Position numbers and translations under genes: made by a program. A DNA stretch of 64,000 nt. Source: Desulfolutivibrio sulfoxidireducens (lineage in GTDB: Bacteria > Desulfobacterota > Desulfovibrionia > Desulfovibrionales > Desulfovibrionaceae). Below are positions 43,676 through 53,347 of the stretch, in pieces (within the stretch, counting starts at the first letter, position 1; the number at the start of each line of letters is the position of its first letter). The notes beneath the pieces are model-generated. The model saw only the letters and a program-made list of their open reading frames with translations. It was not told where the DNA came from and made no database searches. The DNA lies in contig NZ_CP045508.1 in assembly GCF_013376475.1 (NCBI RefSeq), positions 124,001 through 188,000 of the forward strand. The letters are read 5' to 3'.

Positions 43676-44569
43676 TCAATAGACGGCGGTGTTGGAAATC
43701 AGGTTGCAGTCCATGACCTCCTCGACCACCCGGCCAAAAAGCTTCCTGGCCAAGGGCTTATTTTCTTGCGACAGGCTGTCGCGCGCCACGTCGCGGCATT
43801 TCTGGTCCGGCCCGCCCATCATGAGGCAGTAGTATGTGAGATAGACGGCGTCCGCAGCGTTTTCATCCTTGTGTTCCTCACCTTCGAGCACAGGATTGTT
43901 CTTCTTGAATTCCTCATACAGCGCTCGATACTGCTCCGGGAATTCTCCCTCCCGGTCCACCCGCCAGGCATTGTTTTCAAAGACGTAACGCCGTTCCGGA
44001 CGCGGAAATATGGCCAGATAGAAACTGGCGTAATGTTCTCCCTCGGAGACAGAATCATCCATGAAACTTTGATCGTAGAATCGCAGCAAACCGCCGTCTA
44101 CGAGAATATTCCCATCCACAGACCGTGGCTGCTGGAAAAGGGCATGGGCCAGCTTTTCTCCATTCTTGACGAATACATGGTATGAACCGCAGCACCGCCC
44201 GCCACCGTCCCAGGCGGGGAGGACCAGCGTGGCCATGCCGGGATCGGGAAAGTTCTGGCGAATCTCAGCGGAATCAAGCATGAAGCATCCGGGATACCCT
44301 TCAGGTGAAACCTGCGTCCCCTTGTATGACATGGTAAATGTGTCCTCAGCGCACATGTATTGTTCTTCACCTTTGTGCAAATCGATCTCCATGCCATAAA
44401 ATGTCACCTTCTCATCCGTCACCGTCACGTCCGGATTCCCGTTGGTTTTTGCGTACTCCTGAAGCGGCATGGCCATGGCCTGATCCGGCGCCAGGCACAG
44501 GATGGCCAGCAGGGCGCACAATGTGGGCCAGCGGCGGACGGGGGGAGGCCTCTTTCGACCCTGTCGCAT
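43676..44569 (-). CDS. exported hypothetical protein
   Basis: The 297-residue product has a basic start and hydrophobic signal (WPTLCALLAILCLAPDQAMA), then a soluble domain with several cysteines (MCAEDTF, GCFMLD, RCCGSYHVF, CLMMGG) that could form disulfides in the periplasm. No family is recognised. It lies first in the leftward cluster, followed by the caspase-fold gene about 165 bp later, and is divergent from the cyclase gene across 317 bp. The shared upstream region suggests joint regulation of both arms of the locus. Confidence 0.7.
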   Translation of the reverse strand: MRQGRKRPPPVRRWPTLCALLAILCLAPDQAMAMPLQEYAKTNGNPDVTVTDEKVTFYGMEIDLHKGEEQYMCAEDTFTMSYKGTQVSPEGYPGCFMLDSAEIRQNFPDPGMATLVLPAWDGGGRCCGSYHVFVKNGEKLAHALFQQPRSVDGNILVDGGLLRFYDQSFMDDSVSEGEHYASFYLAIFPRPERRYVFENNAWRVDREGEFPEQYRALYEEFKKNNPVLEGEEHKDENAADAVYLTYYCLMMGGPDQKCRDVARDSLSQENKPLARKLFGRVVEEVMDCNLISNTAVY

Positions 44570-44850
44570 GCGGACTCCGGGGTATGGGGACGGCGGCAAC
44601 CGCCCAGCAAGATGTTTCGACCGTTCGGCCAACCGTTGGATATGGACTGATCAGTAATGCACGCCCCATGATATGCCCCGCCATACCAGAGAACCCGTAA
44701 ATGGTGAACCCATGCTTGCCGGACGAAGGATGGCGGAACGAGGCCTGATCCCATCGGTTCCGCAGGCGGAAACGATGGCCGACAAAGACAGGCCACGTTC
44801 CGCCGTCATCTCGAAACCGTTGCCCGCAACGACTTATCCATGCGTTCCTA

Positions 44851-44881
44851 TTGACTCTTTGTAGCGGCTAAGCCATATATG
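44851..44881 (+). promoter_or_regulatory. putative promoter directly abutting the cyclase ATG
   Basis: TTGACT is followed by CATATATG with the -10-like TATATG 19 bases away, only six bases before the ATG at 44887. In-frame TAA at 44869 excludes an upstream start, and no ribosome-binding site is visible. If this is the promoter, the transcript would be leaderless or nearly so. The rest of the 317-bp divergent region (44570-44850) has no gene. Confidence 0.4.
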
Positions 44882-44886
44882 CCGCT

Positions 44887-46830
44887 ATGGACATTTGGAG
44901 GCCGGCATTCGGCAAACACCGCATTCCGGCGCTCATTGCCGTTCTTTGCATCTGCTTCGTGCTCACCAGCGCCGCACTGCACTTCAATTATCTGACTCCC
45001 CTCGATTCCTGGTGCCACGACGTCTACCACATCCTGGCCGGACAACAGCACGATCCGGAAGCCACCCTGATCGTCTCCATTGATGACGTCTCGCTCGAAG
45101 CCTTTCCCGACACCCCCCTGGTCTTCTGGGGCCCGTTGTATGCCCGCGCCATCCGGAATCTGAAAAACGCCGGCGCACGGAGCATCGCCCTGGACATCCA
45201 TCTGGGCGTGACCCCCGGCCAGTGGGTGAATACCCTCGGCGAAAACCCGGGCTTGCGCATGGCCCTGCTCGACTACGATCAGGACTTCGACGCGGAGCTT
45301 TCCGAAGGCCGCGTCATTCTGGCCGCCGACACGGTCCGCACGCCCGCCGGATTGGACATCAGGTTTCCGGCCCGGGAATACCTTGGCGTCCTGCCGTCGC
45401 CGGATGACGGCATCGGGCTGACGACCATGTTCCGCGACCCTGACAACGTGGTCAGATCTCAGGTCCCCGCCTACCCCCGGGAACCGGTTGCGCCCCGGCA
45501 GGGGCCGCAGGACGCTCAAGAGGGCATGCAACCCGGCGTCTGGTGGACGCTCGGAGCCCAGGCGGCGCGGCAGGGATGGGGCGAAACCATGTTGACAGCC
45601 TCGCAGCCGTTTCAGCGACCCCGCCCGATCGCCTATTGCGGCCCGCCGGGAACCATCCCCCGGCTTTCCTTTGCCGCCATCGCCCGCGAGGGAGGACTGA
45701 CCCTGGAGGAGACGTCTTTGGTCAACGGGCGCGCGGTGATCGTCGGGGTCGAATATGAGGGCTCCGGGGATCGCCTGCCCACTCCGTATTCCCGGGGTGT
45801 GGCATGGGTGGCGGGACACCGGGACATGAGCAATGTCGAAATACATGCCAATATCGCCGAGACGCTCCTGTATCCGCAGCGTCTGACGCATGAGCCGTTC
45901 TGGATGGCGGGACTCGTCTGGCTGCCATTTTTTGCCGCGGCGGGGGGGCTTGTCGCCCATTGGCCGCCATGGTGCGCCGCGCTTGGCCTGTCGGCGCTGG
46001 CCGTGGCGGGATGGGGCGCGGGGATGGTGTTTTTTCACGCGGGCATCCTTTTTCCGGTATCCGGAATCCTCGCGGGCATGGCCGGCACCGCCGTGGGCAT
46101 GGCCGGGATGCGCCTTGGCCGGACGGAGCGGGCGCGGGCCCGCATACGCCGTCTTTTCGGAAAGTATGTTTCCGAACAGGTCCTGGAGCAGATACTGCAA
46201 AGTGGAGAGGATCCTCCCCTGGGGGGCAAGGGGTACACGGTGACGGTGCTGTTTTCGGATATCAGGGACTTCACCACCATAAGCGAGCGCCTCGGGGCGG
46301 AGGCCACGGTGGACCTGCTCAACGCCTATCTGCCAGAGGCCTGCGCCGCCGTGCAAAAACACGGCGGCATGATCGACAAGTTCATCGGCGACGCCATCAT
46401 GGCTGTGTTCGGCATGCCCAGCGCGAACGCCGATCACGCACGACAGGCCGTTCTGGCCGCCTTGGCGCTTCGGGAGTGCGCCGACCGCTTCCGTGCGGCC
46501 AGGGCGGGCCAACTGGCCGCGAAGGATCTGAAGCCCTTCCGCATCGGCATCGGCCTGCACACCGGCCTGGCTGTCGCCGGAAACATCGGCACCCCCCAGC
46601 GCATGGAATTCACCTTCATCGGGGATACGGTCAATGCCGCATCGCGTCTGGAGGGTCTGTGCAAAGACCTGCGCTGGACCATCGTGGCCAGCCGGGAAAC
46701 TGTCGAGGCCGCCGGGCCGGGGGTGTTGACCGGCGGCATGGAGCCTGCACAGAGGGTGAAGGGAAGGAAAGAAGGCATTGATGTCTTCGAGATACTCGGC
46801 ATGAACCCCCCGCAAGGAGAAGGGACCTGA
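44887..46830 (+). CDS. CHASE2-domain class III adenylate/guanylate cyclase
   Basis: The 647-residue membrane protein has one N-terminal membrane helix (about 13-33), an extracytoplasmic CHASE2 sensory domain (about 40-340, LIVSIDDVSLEAF, GARSIALDIHL), three membrane helices (about 345-425) and a class III cyclase domain (about 450-620). Both metal-binding aspartates are present (VLFSDIRDFT and IGDAIMAVFG), as are GIGLHTGLAVAGNIG and TFIGDTVNAASRLE. The sequence cannot by itself settle cAMP versus cGMP. Its stop shares one base with the next start (TGATG), so sensor and effector proteins are co-produced. The protein should convert an envelope signal into a cyclic nucleotide. Confidence 0.92.
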   Translation: MDIWRPAFGKHRIPALIAVLCICFVLTSAALHFNYLTPLDSWCHDVYHILAGQQHDPEATLIVSIDDVSLEAFPDTPLVFWGPLYARAIRNLKNAGARSIALDIHLGVTPGQWVNTLGENPGLRMALLDYDQDFDAELSEGRVILAADTVRTPAGLDIRFPAREYLGVLPSPDDGIGLTTMFRDPDNVVRSQVPAYPREPVAPRQGPQDAQEGMQPGVWWTLGAQAARQGWGETMLTASQPFQRPRPIAYCGPPGTIPRLSFAAIAREGGLTLEETSLVNGRAVIVGVEYEGSGDRLPTPYSRGVAWVAGHRDMSNVEIHANIAETLLYPQRLTHEPFWMAGLVWLPFFAAAGGLVAHWPPWCAALGLSALAVAGWGAGMVFFHAGILFPVSGILAGMAGTAVGMAGMRLGRTERARARIRRLFGKYVSEQVLEQILQSGEDPPLGGKGYTVTVLFSDIRDFTTISERLGAEATVDLLNAYLPEACAAVQKHGGMIDKFIGDAIMAVFGMPSANADHARQAVLAALALRECADRFRAARAGQLAAKDLKPFRIGIGLHTGLAVAGNIGTPQRMEFTFIGDTVNAASRLEGLCKDLRWTIVASRETVEAAGPGVLTGGMEPAQRVKGRKEGIDVFEILGMNPPQGEGT

Positions 46831-48476
46831 TGCGCATCACCGTTATGACGCTTGTTGCCGTTTTCCTCTGCGCAAGCATTCCGATCCGGGCCATGGCCCA
46901 GGTGGCCTGCATCGTGACCGGCGTTTCGGGACATGCCGTCCTGCTGCGCGATCAGTCACCCGCCGTGAATGTGACGAAATTTCGTAAACTCATCGTCGGT
47001 GACCGCATTGATCTTGGCCAGGACGCCAGGGTCCGACTGACGTATCTGAGTGGGGACGTTGCCGAGGACTGGTCTGGGCCGGCAAAGCTGCGTGTCGCCG
47101 CGCAGGAGGCCAACGACGAGACGGGGACCGCAACCCCGGCGCGCACCAGACTGGGGATCGGCTCGCTTGGTGTGACAGACTCGGAACTGTTGCGAGATCA
47201 GCGCGAACTTGTGTCTGGACAATTCCGGGTCAGGGGCATGGATGCCGACGCCACGCTCGGGGCATCCGGGGAACAGGCGCTCACGGCACTACGCGAGCGG
47301 TGCGACGCGATCCGGGCCATGTCTCCGCAAGGCGATGGCGCGGCGGACGTCGTGTATCTCGCCGGATTGGAAAAGCTTGGGCAACATGCTGAAATTGTCA
47401 AACATCTCAGGGGACTGTCTGGAAAGGACGCCGACCCAGCCAGGGAAGGCCGCCTCCGCGTGGCGGTCCTGGACTTCGAGGCGCTGGGCGAGTCCGCCCG
47501 GAACCAGGCCCTGGGGAGGGTTGTCTCGGAAATGTTGACCTCGGCCCTGGGCAAGACCGGCGCGTTTGATCTGGTGGAGCGCAAGCAGCTCGAATCCCTG
47601 CTGGGGGAGATGGAGATCGGCCCCAATCCGAACTCGGGCCTTGTGGCCGAAAAGATCGGAAGCCTGGCCCAGGCGGACGCCTCATTGTGCGGAACGGTCA
47701 CGGCCTTGCCCGGCGGCATCCGCATCGACGCCAGGATCATCGGCGTCAGCGACGGCCGCATCCTGTCCGCACAGGACGCCAAGGCGTCCGTAGCGGCCGG
47801 TTCTCTGGAAGCGGCGGTCACGTCCCTGGCCGCCCGGTTCGCCGCCGCCGGTCCGGAGGGGGTGCGACATTCGCATCCCGCCGGCGAAGGGGCGCCCAGG
47901 GCGTTCCGGTTCGGGGTGCTGGCCCGGCGGGGCGAAGAGGATGTGCTCCTGCCCATCTCGGACGGCGCCTCCCTGCGATCCGGGGACCAGTACAAGATAT
48001 CGTTCACACCTGATCGGGACGCCCATGTCTATATTTTTCAGGTTGATAGCGCCGGCCAGTTGTACATGCTGCATCCGGCCCGGGAATTTCTGGGGACGGC
48101 GGTGGAAAACGCCAACCCCGTGCGCAAGGGGCGCGACTATGTGCTGCCCGCGCCGGACAAGGCCTATGTGCTCGACGACCAGGCGGGACGGGAACGGATC
48201 TATCTGGTGGTTCGGGACGCGCCGGACGCCAGGCTTGAGACCCTCCGCCAGTCCCTGGCGTCGGCCGAAACCCGCCAGGACGCCGTGGCCTCGGCGGCGG
48301 CCCAGAAGGAAATCCTGGACAGCTTCCAGACCAGGGGCATCGCGCTCCTGGCCAAGGACGCCAAAGGCGACGCAGGGGGCGGCTCCGGCGGCAACGCCTT
48401 TACGCTTCTCGGCCAACGCCTCAACGCCATGTGCGGCGACTGCGCCCAGGTCATGGAATTTTCCCATCTCCCCTAG
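46830..48476 (+). CDS. exported FecR-like / CsgG-FlgO-like / DUF4384 protein
   Basis: The 548-residue product has a signal peptide (about 1-23) and a FecR-like beta domain (about 27-95, GVSGHAVLLRDQ). A CsgG/FlgO/LpoB-like domain follows (about 205-335, LRVAVLDFEALGESARNQAL to VSDGRIL), then a DUF4384 domain (about 355-455, SGDQYKISFTPDRDAHVYIF). Such combinations occur next to CHAT and caspase genes in proteobacteria and are thought to act in the envelope. Its ATG overlaps the cyclase stop. A Gly/Ser-rich stretch near residue 515 is probably a linker. Confidence 0.78.
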   Translation: MRITVMTLVAVFLCASIPIRAMAQVACIVTGVSGHAVLLRDQSPAVNVTKFRKLIVGDRIDLGQDARVRLTYLSGDVAEDWSGPAKLRVAAQEANDETGTATPARTRLGIGSLGVTDSELLRDQRELVSGQFRVRGMDADATLGASGEQALTALRERCDAIRAMSPQGDGAADVVYLAGLEKLGQHAEIVKHLRGLSGKDADPAREGRLRVAVLDFEALGESARNQALGRVVSEMLTSALGKTGAFDLVERKQLESLLGEMEIGPNPNSGLVAEKIGSLAQADASLCGTVTALPGGIRIDARIIGVSDGRILSAQDAKASVAAGSLEAAVTSLAARFAAAGPEGVRHSHPAGEGAPRAFRFGVLARRGEEDVLLPISDGASLRSGDQYKISFTPDRDAHVYIFQVDSAGQLYMLHPAREFLGTAVENANPVRKGRDYVLPAPDKAYVLDDQAGRERIYLVVRDAPDARLETLRQSLASAETRQDAVASAAAQKEILDSFQTRGIALLAKDAKGDAGGGSGGNAFTLLGQRLNAMCGDCAQVMEFSHLP

Positions 48477-48521
48477 GCCGTGCCCTCGGAATTCGAGAAC
48501 ACGAATTATGAAGATAAGAAT

Positions 48522-48548
48522 TTGAAATAAGTATTTATATCGTAATAA
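48522..48548 (+). promoter_or_regulatory. possible promoter of the OmpA-CHAT pair
   Basis: The 118-bp gap after the DUF4384 gene is strikingly AT-rich for this region. It holds TTGAAA and a TAATAA about 15 bases later. The spacing is short of the optimum, so this is tentative. Confidence 0.3.
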
Positions 48549-48594
48549 AAACCGGCGTATTCGTTAAGGGACGCAACACGAGGAGGTTTGCCGT

Positions 48595-49140
48595 ATGCGC
48601 CTCATGCCCGCCTTGTTCATCCTGGTCCTGGTCCTGGGCGTCGGGGGCCGCATCCAGGCCCAGCCGCTGGAATTTCCCAAGACCGAGGAGGAGATCGTCA
48701 AGGCCCTGCAACCGCAGGCTGCGCCGTCCCCGGCCCGGACACGGGGGCTTTCGGGACGGACCCGGGGGATCGCCAAGGTTGCCGAGGCTCCGCCCAAGGT
48801 CGCGGCCCTTGTCCTTTTCGATTACGATTCGGCGGCCATCCGCCCGGAATCGTTGCCGCTTGTGGACGAATTCGGCAAGGCCCTGCGGGGGGGACTTTCG
48901 AACGCCACGATCCTCGTGATCGGTCACACGGACGACGTCGGGGACGAGGCCTACAACGAGCGCCTCTCCCTGCGTCGGGCCGAGGCGGTGCGGCACAGCC
49001 TCGTCACGCGGCATAGCATCGATCCCGGCCGCATCCAGGTGGGCGGCATGGGCGAGGCGCAACCGGTCGCAGACAACGGGACCGAGCAGGGCCGGGCCAT
49101 GAACCGACGGGTGGAGTTCGAGCGCATCGGCGGCCAGTGA
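48595..49140 (+). CDS. OmpA-family peptidoglycan-binding protein
   Basis: The 181-residue protein has a signal peptide (about 1-22), a short Pro/Ala/Arg linker and an OmpA C-terminal domain (about 68-180): LFDYDSAAI, IGHTDDVGDEAYNERLSLRR with the diaminopimelate-binding Asp and Arg, and NRRVEFE. It should tether to cell-wall peptide stems. GAGGAGG lies just before the ATG. It precedes the CHAT gene by 62 bp on the same strand. Confidence 0.9.
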   Translation: MRLMPALFILVLVLGVGGRIQAQPLEFPKTEEEIVKALQPQAAPSPARTRGLSGRTRGIAKVAEAPPKVAALVLFDYDSAAIRPESLPLVDEFGKALRGGLSNATILVIGHTDDVGDEAYNERLSLRRAEAVRHSLVTRHSIDPGRIQVGGMGEAQPVADNGTEQGRAMNRRVEFERIGGQ

Positions 49141-49202
49141 GGCGCCGACGACGCCCGGAAAACCGACGCTTCCCCTTTCAGCCATCCCGAGGAGCCGGAT
49201 AT

Positions 49203-52200
49203 ATGCGCATGCGCCTTGCCGTCGCCATCGTGCTGTGGCCCCTCCTTTTTTCGGGCCAGTCCGCCGGGGCCGCCGAGATCTGCCCCAAGGCCCTGGCCGA
49301 GAAGTCCCAGTCCGAAAAGGCCAAACTGTACACGCAGTGCCTGGAGAGCGGGAAGCTTTCCAAGGACCAGCGGGCAGAGGCGCTTTTCCAACGGGGCGTG
49401 GCCTTGGCCAATTCCGACCAGACGGAGCAGGCCATTGCGGACATGAACAGCTGTCTGGAGGTGACGTCGCGAGGCGGCGAGGTGCTCTTCGTCCGAGCAC
49501 AAGTGTATCTCATGGACGTTGAATACGAGAAAGCCCTGGCGGATATCGAGGAATCCATTCGTCTGGCTCCGTATCCGGAGCGGTATGTGGTCAAGGGCAG
49601 GATATTGGCAGGTATGGAGGATGGTCCAGAGTCGGATACGGCCTTCGAGATCGGCATCGCATTGAATAAAAAGCGGCGGGGGTTTGAGGCGAAAGTCGCG
49701 GAAATCCACTCCAAGCGGGCGTACCTGCGCATGGAGCGGGACGATCTGCCTGGCGCTCTCGACGATTTCAATGCCGCCATAAGGATTCACCCCGATGCCG
49801 CGTTGTATAACGGACGCGGGGCGTGCCACATGCGACTGGGGAAGCATGCCGAAGCCAAGAATGATTACTCGAAAGCCTTGGCGGTCTCCCCAGGTGATGA
49901 CACGGCGCAGTCTGGCCTGAGGCGCGTTGAGGCCATTGTTGCCGGGAAGGAGCCTGAAGCAGACCATGATTCGTTATATTTCGCGACGTATGTCGCTAAA
50001 TCGAAGGAGGCGGAGAAACTCATAAAGAATGGCAAATATGTCGAGGCATCCCGGAAATTGCAGCAGGCCAAGACGGCTATGGAGCGCTGTTTTGATGCAA
50101 ATTCAATTGCCTCCTTGGGCGTCTTGGATTCTTTGATTGCTGTTTACATGCAGCTGAATGATTACGCGTCAGCCCTCCCTCTACTGAAACAATCCCTCAC
50201 GATTCTGGAAACATGGAGTGGTCATGAGACGGCTGAAACCGCCACCGCCATGGACCGCCTGGCCAACCGCTATGCGGAGATCGGCGACCTGGAGCAGTCC
50301 GTCGCCCTGCATGAAAAGGCGCTCGACATTCACAAGAAGGCTTTTGAGCCAAACCTCATGGATCTTGCCAACAACATGCGCACCCTCGCATCGGATTATA
50401 TGCGCCTGGGAAATGCCGCCGCGGCCGAACCGCTGTTGACGCGGGCCTACGCCATCCAGTCGCGCATCGTCGGCGAGGACGACCCCTCTATCCTGCCCCT
50501 TATGACCGCAATGGCCGAATACCACTGGCGCATGGGCCAGCATGACAAGGCCGGGGAATATTTTCGCAAGGCCCTGCTCCTTGCGGAAAGCCAGGGTCCA
50601 GACCACACGGATGTGGCGTGGTGCCTGGGCAACCTGGGGGCGTTCGAGGCCGCCCAGGGGAACATCCAGGAGGCGGAGCGGTTATTTAGGCGCGCCATCT
50701 CCATCATCGAGCGGGCCAAGGGGGCGCAGGACATCCAACTGGCCCCATCCCTGGCCTATGCCGGGATGCTGGCCGCCATCCAGGGACGCGAGGCCGAGGG
50801 GCTGGAACTTATGGTGCGCGGGCAGCGCATCACCGACGGGTTCATCGACCAGATCATGGCCGCCACCTCCGAGAGGCAAAAAATCCTGTTTCTGGCCGAA
50901 CAAAATCGCGAACTCGTCGATCTCTTCGGCCTTGTGGCCAGCAGGATGAGCGACGATCCCAAGGCGGTCAAGGCCTGTCTGGATGTCTGGCTCAAGCGCA
51001 AAGGGGCCGTCCTGGAAGTGCAGCGGGCGTATCAGCAGGCGCTTTATAAATCCGCCGACCCGCAACTGGGGAAGTTGTTGCGGGATATGAGCCAGGCCAG
51101 GACGGACCTGTCGAATATGATCCTGCTCGGGCCGAAAGAAGGGGAAGACCCCGCCGCCCGCCGGGACAAGATCGCGGCGCTTGAGACCCGTATCCAGGAT
51201 CTGGAGACGGAAGTCTCCGGCCTGAGCCGGTCCTTTTCCCTGTCCCGCACACGACAGACGGCGCGCACAGATCAGGTGGCCAGACTGTTGCCCGCCGGGT
51301 CCGCCTTGGTGGAGTTCGTCCGCACGCCATTGCGCCCTGTCGTCCCGTCCGCCGGAAAAATCGCTCATGTGACGCCGGATCATTATCTGGCGTTCGTCGT
51401 ACATGCCGCGGAATCCGACAAGGTCGGCCTGACGGATCTCGGCGAGGCCGCTCCCATCGATGCGGCTCAGGAACGCTTGAAAGGTCTTTTGGCCGATCCC
51501 AACGCCGACCATGCCGACCCGGCAACGGCCAAGACGGTCGCCGACGCCTCGCGCGAACTGCATGACCTGCTTTTCGCCCCCCTGCGCGGGGCCATCGGGT
51601 CTGCCCGGGACATCTCCCTGTCGCCCGACGGCCCCCTCAATCTCCTGCCCTTCGAGATCCTACAGGGGCCGGGGGAGCGCTTCCTGATCGAGGATTTCAC
51701 CTTCGTCTATTTGACCTCGGGCCGGGATCTCCTGGGGTTTGGGGTCTCGGACGCCAAAGCCGGGAAGAGTCTTTTCCTCGGCAATCCGGACTTCGACCTA
51801 AACGAGAACGACCGTCAGGCGGCGATCACGAGGCTTGGGCTGACCCGCTCCGGCACCCAAACCCAGGCTGCAACCTCCCGTGATCTGCGGGGGGTGCACT
51901 TTGAACCTCTGCCCGGCACGCAACAGGAGATAGACGCCTTGCGGGCCATCTTCGGAATGGCCGAAGCGGAATACCACACCGGAAAGGAAGCCCTGGAAGA
52001 CCTGCTGCGTAACCGCAAGAGTCCACGCATCCTGCATTTGGCCACCCACGGTTTCTTCCTGCCGGACCAGATGTCCTCGGACGTCGCAGATGCGGGCATC
52101 GGCCCGGAGGGCAGGAAGCCTGGAGATGCCTGGCGGGGATTCGAAAATCCCCTCGTGCGCTCGGGACTCGCCCTTGCCGGGGCGAATAAAGCCCTTGCCG

Positions 52201-53051
52201 TTGGCCCGGGCGGTTCCCGGGACGGGCTGGTCACGGCGCAAAAAGTGCTGGGCCTCGATCTCCAGGGAACGGAATTGGTGGTCTTGTCCGCATGCGAAAG
52301 CGGACTGGGCGAAACCAGGGCCGGCGAGGGGGTCTTCGGCCTGCGCCGGGCCTTCATGCAGGCCGGGGCCAGGGGACAGATCATGAGTATGTGGCCGGTC
52401 CCTGACGAGGAAACCACGCAACTCATGGTCAGTCTCTACGGCCAGTTGCGCACGGACGGCGGCAATCCGGCCCAGGCCCTGCGGCATGCCGCATTGCAGA
52501 CCATGGCTTCGGTGCGAAAGCGCCTGGGGCACGCCAACCCGTTTTTCTGGGGTGCTTTCGTCTTTCTTGGGGATTGCGGGACAGTGAAAAACACCGTTGT
52601 CGCCCCGGAAGCCGCTGCTCCAACTTCCGGCTCAACACCGGCCGTCGCGGGAAAGGCTGTGCCCGTGGACCTGGAACTGCACGCTTTTCTGGAAAAGTTT
52701 TTTGCGGCCCGGGCCTCGAACGTCACGGAAGACGCCATGCGGTTTTATGGCGATGAGGTTGATTTCTTCAAAATGGGAAAGGTCGGCAGGAACATCGTGA
52801 GGCAAAATTTGAAATATTATTCGGACCGATGGCCCGTTCGCAGCAGCACAATCACCGATGTTTCCGTGTCGTTCAACCCTGACAGACAGACTTTCGAAGT
52901 TGAAGTGGCATACGAATATTTGACGCAGAACGGAAACAAGAAGAAGAATGGAAAGGCAAAGGATGCGTTCGGCATTCAACGAACAAAGGACGGCTATCGC
53001 GTCATTGCGGAAAAAAATGTTTCTATCCAGCGCGTTGACGGCAGCAAATGA
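49203..53051 (+). CDS. exported TPR-CHAT protease-like protein with C-terminal NTF2-like domain
   Basis: The 1282-residue product has a signal peptide (about 1-22), two blocks of TPR repeats (about 45-240 and 285-560), a helical linker and a CHAT domain (about 760-1130). The clan-CD dyad is intact: His949 in LHLATHGFF and Cys1031 in LSACESGLGE. A final 120 residues (LHAFLEKFFAARASNVTEDA to VSIQRVD) look like an NTF2/SnoaL-like fold. CHAT proteins are caspase relatives; known examples include separase-like and defence proteases, mostly cytoplasmic. Export together with an OmpA-like wall anchor and a cyclase makes a defence role less obvious. The ATG at 49203 has GAGGAG before it and begins the signal peptide at once. 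Confidence 0.9.
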   Translation: MRMRLAVAIVLWPLLFSGQSAGAAEICPKALAEKSQSEKAKLYTQCLESGKLSKDQRAEALFQRGVALANSDQTEQAIADMNSCLEVTSRGGEVLFVRAQVYLMDVEYEKALADIEESIRLAPYPERYVVKGRILAGMEDGPESDTAFEIGIALNKKRRGFEAKVAEIHSKRAYLRMERDDLPGALDDFNAAIRIHPDAALYNGRGACHMRLGKHAEAKNDYSKALAVSPGDDTAQSGLRRVEAIVAGKEPEADHDSLYFATYVAKSKEAEKLIKNGKYVEASRKLQQAKTAMERCFDANSIASLGVLDSLIAVYMQLNDYASALPLLKQSLTILETWSGHETAETATAMDRLANRYAEIGDLEQSVALHEKALDIHKKAFEPNLMDLANNMRTLASDYMRLGNAAAAEPLLTRAYAIQSRIVGEDDPSILPLMTAMAEYHWRMGQHDKAGEYFRKALLLAESQGPDHTDVAWCLGNLGAFEAAQGNIQEAERLFRRAISIIERAKGAQDIQLAPSLAYAGMLAAIQGREAEGLELMVRGQRITDGFIDQIMAATSERQKILFLAEQNRELVDLFGLVASRMSDDPKAVKACLDVWLKRKGAVLEVQRAYQQALYKSADPQLGKLLRDMSQARTDLSNMILLGPKEGEDPAARRDKIAALETRIQDLETEVSGLSRSFSLSRTRQTARTDQVARLLPAGSALVEFVRTPLRPVVPSAGKIAHVTPDHYLAFVVHAAESDKVGLTDLGEAAPIDAAQERLKGLLADPNADHADPATAKTVADASRELHDLLFAPLRGAIGSARDISLSPDGPLNLLPFEILQGPGERFLIEDFTFVYLTSGRDLLGFGVSDAKAGKSLFLGNPDFDLNENDRQAAITRLGLTRSGTQTQAATSRDLRGVHFEPLPGTQQEIDALRAIFGMAEAEYHTGKEALEDLLRNRKSPRILHLATHGFFLPDQMSSDVADAGIGPEGRKPGDAWRGFENPLVRSGLALAGANKALAVGPGGSRDGLVTAQKVLGLDLQGTELVVLSACESGLGETRAGEGVFGLRRAFMQAGARGQIMSMWPVPDEETTQLMVSLYGQLRTDGGNPAQALRHAALQTMASVRKRLGHANPFFWGAFVFLGDCGTVKNTVVAPEAAAPTSGSTPAVAGKAVPVDLELHAFLEKFFAARASNVTEDAMRFYGDEVDFFKMGKVGRNIVRQNLKYYSDRWPVRSSTITDVSVSFNPDRQTFEVEVAYEYLTQNGNKKKNGKAKDAFGIQRTKDGYRVIAEKNVSIQRVDGSK

Positions 53052-53347
53052 CCGTTCTTTCCGGTGTGCGGATAGTTTGCAGCCTGCGAACCCTTCTCAG
53101 ATCGTCAACCTTGTGTCGTTCCGGTTGTCGAAACGAATGAGACCGTGGCACAATTTCGTTGGCAGGCTCCCCATCTGAACTGAAATTCCAACCAGGGGCC
53201 TCTCAAGGTCATTTTGGTGGCCACGTTGTCGATCCGTGCGCGCTATGAGGGCGTGCCCGGACGGGGGGCGGTTGGAGTTCCGGAATGCAATAGGCTGGGG
53301 AAAGGGGGGAGGCCGTTGGAATCGTTTTTGCCTGGCGGGGAGGCGAC
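53052..53347. other. 296-bp intergenic gap between convergent units
   Basis: This gap separates the CHAT gene from the end of the dms operon on the other strand. I see no gene, and no stem-loop with a T-tract. Confidence 0.4.

Noticed and set aside
42194-53051. Cytoplasmic caspase/CHAT anti-phage defence system
   Set aside because: Both peptidase-fold proteins have clear signal peptides and the neighbours are envelope proteins. No nuclease, Gasdermin-like pore or CRISPR effector is nearby, so a defence call is not supported by the sequence.
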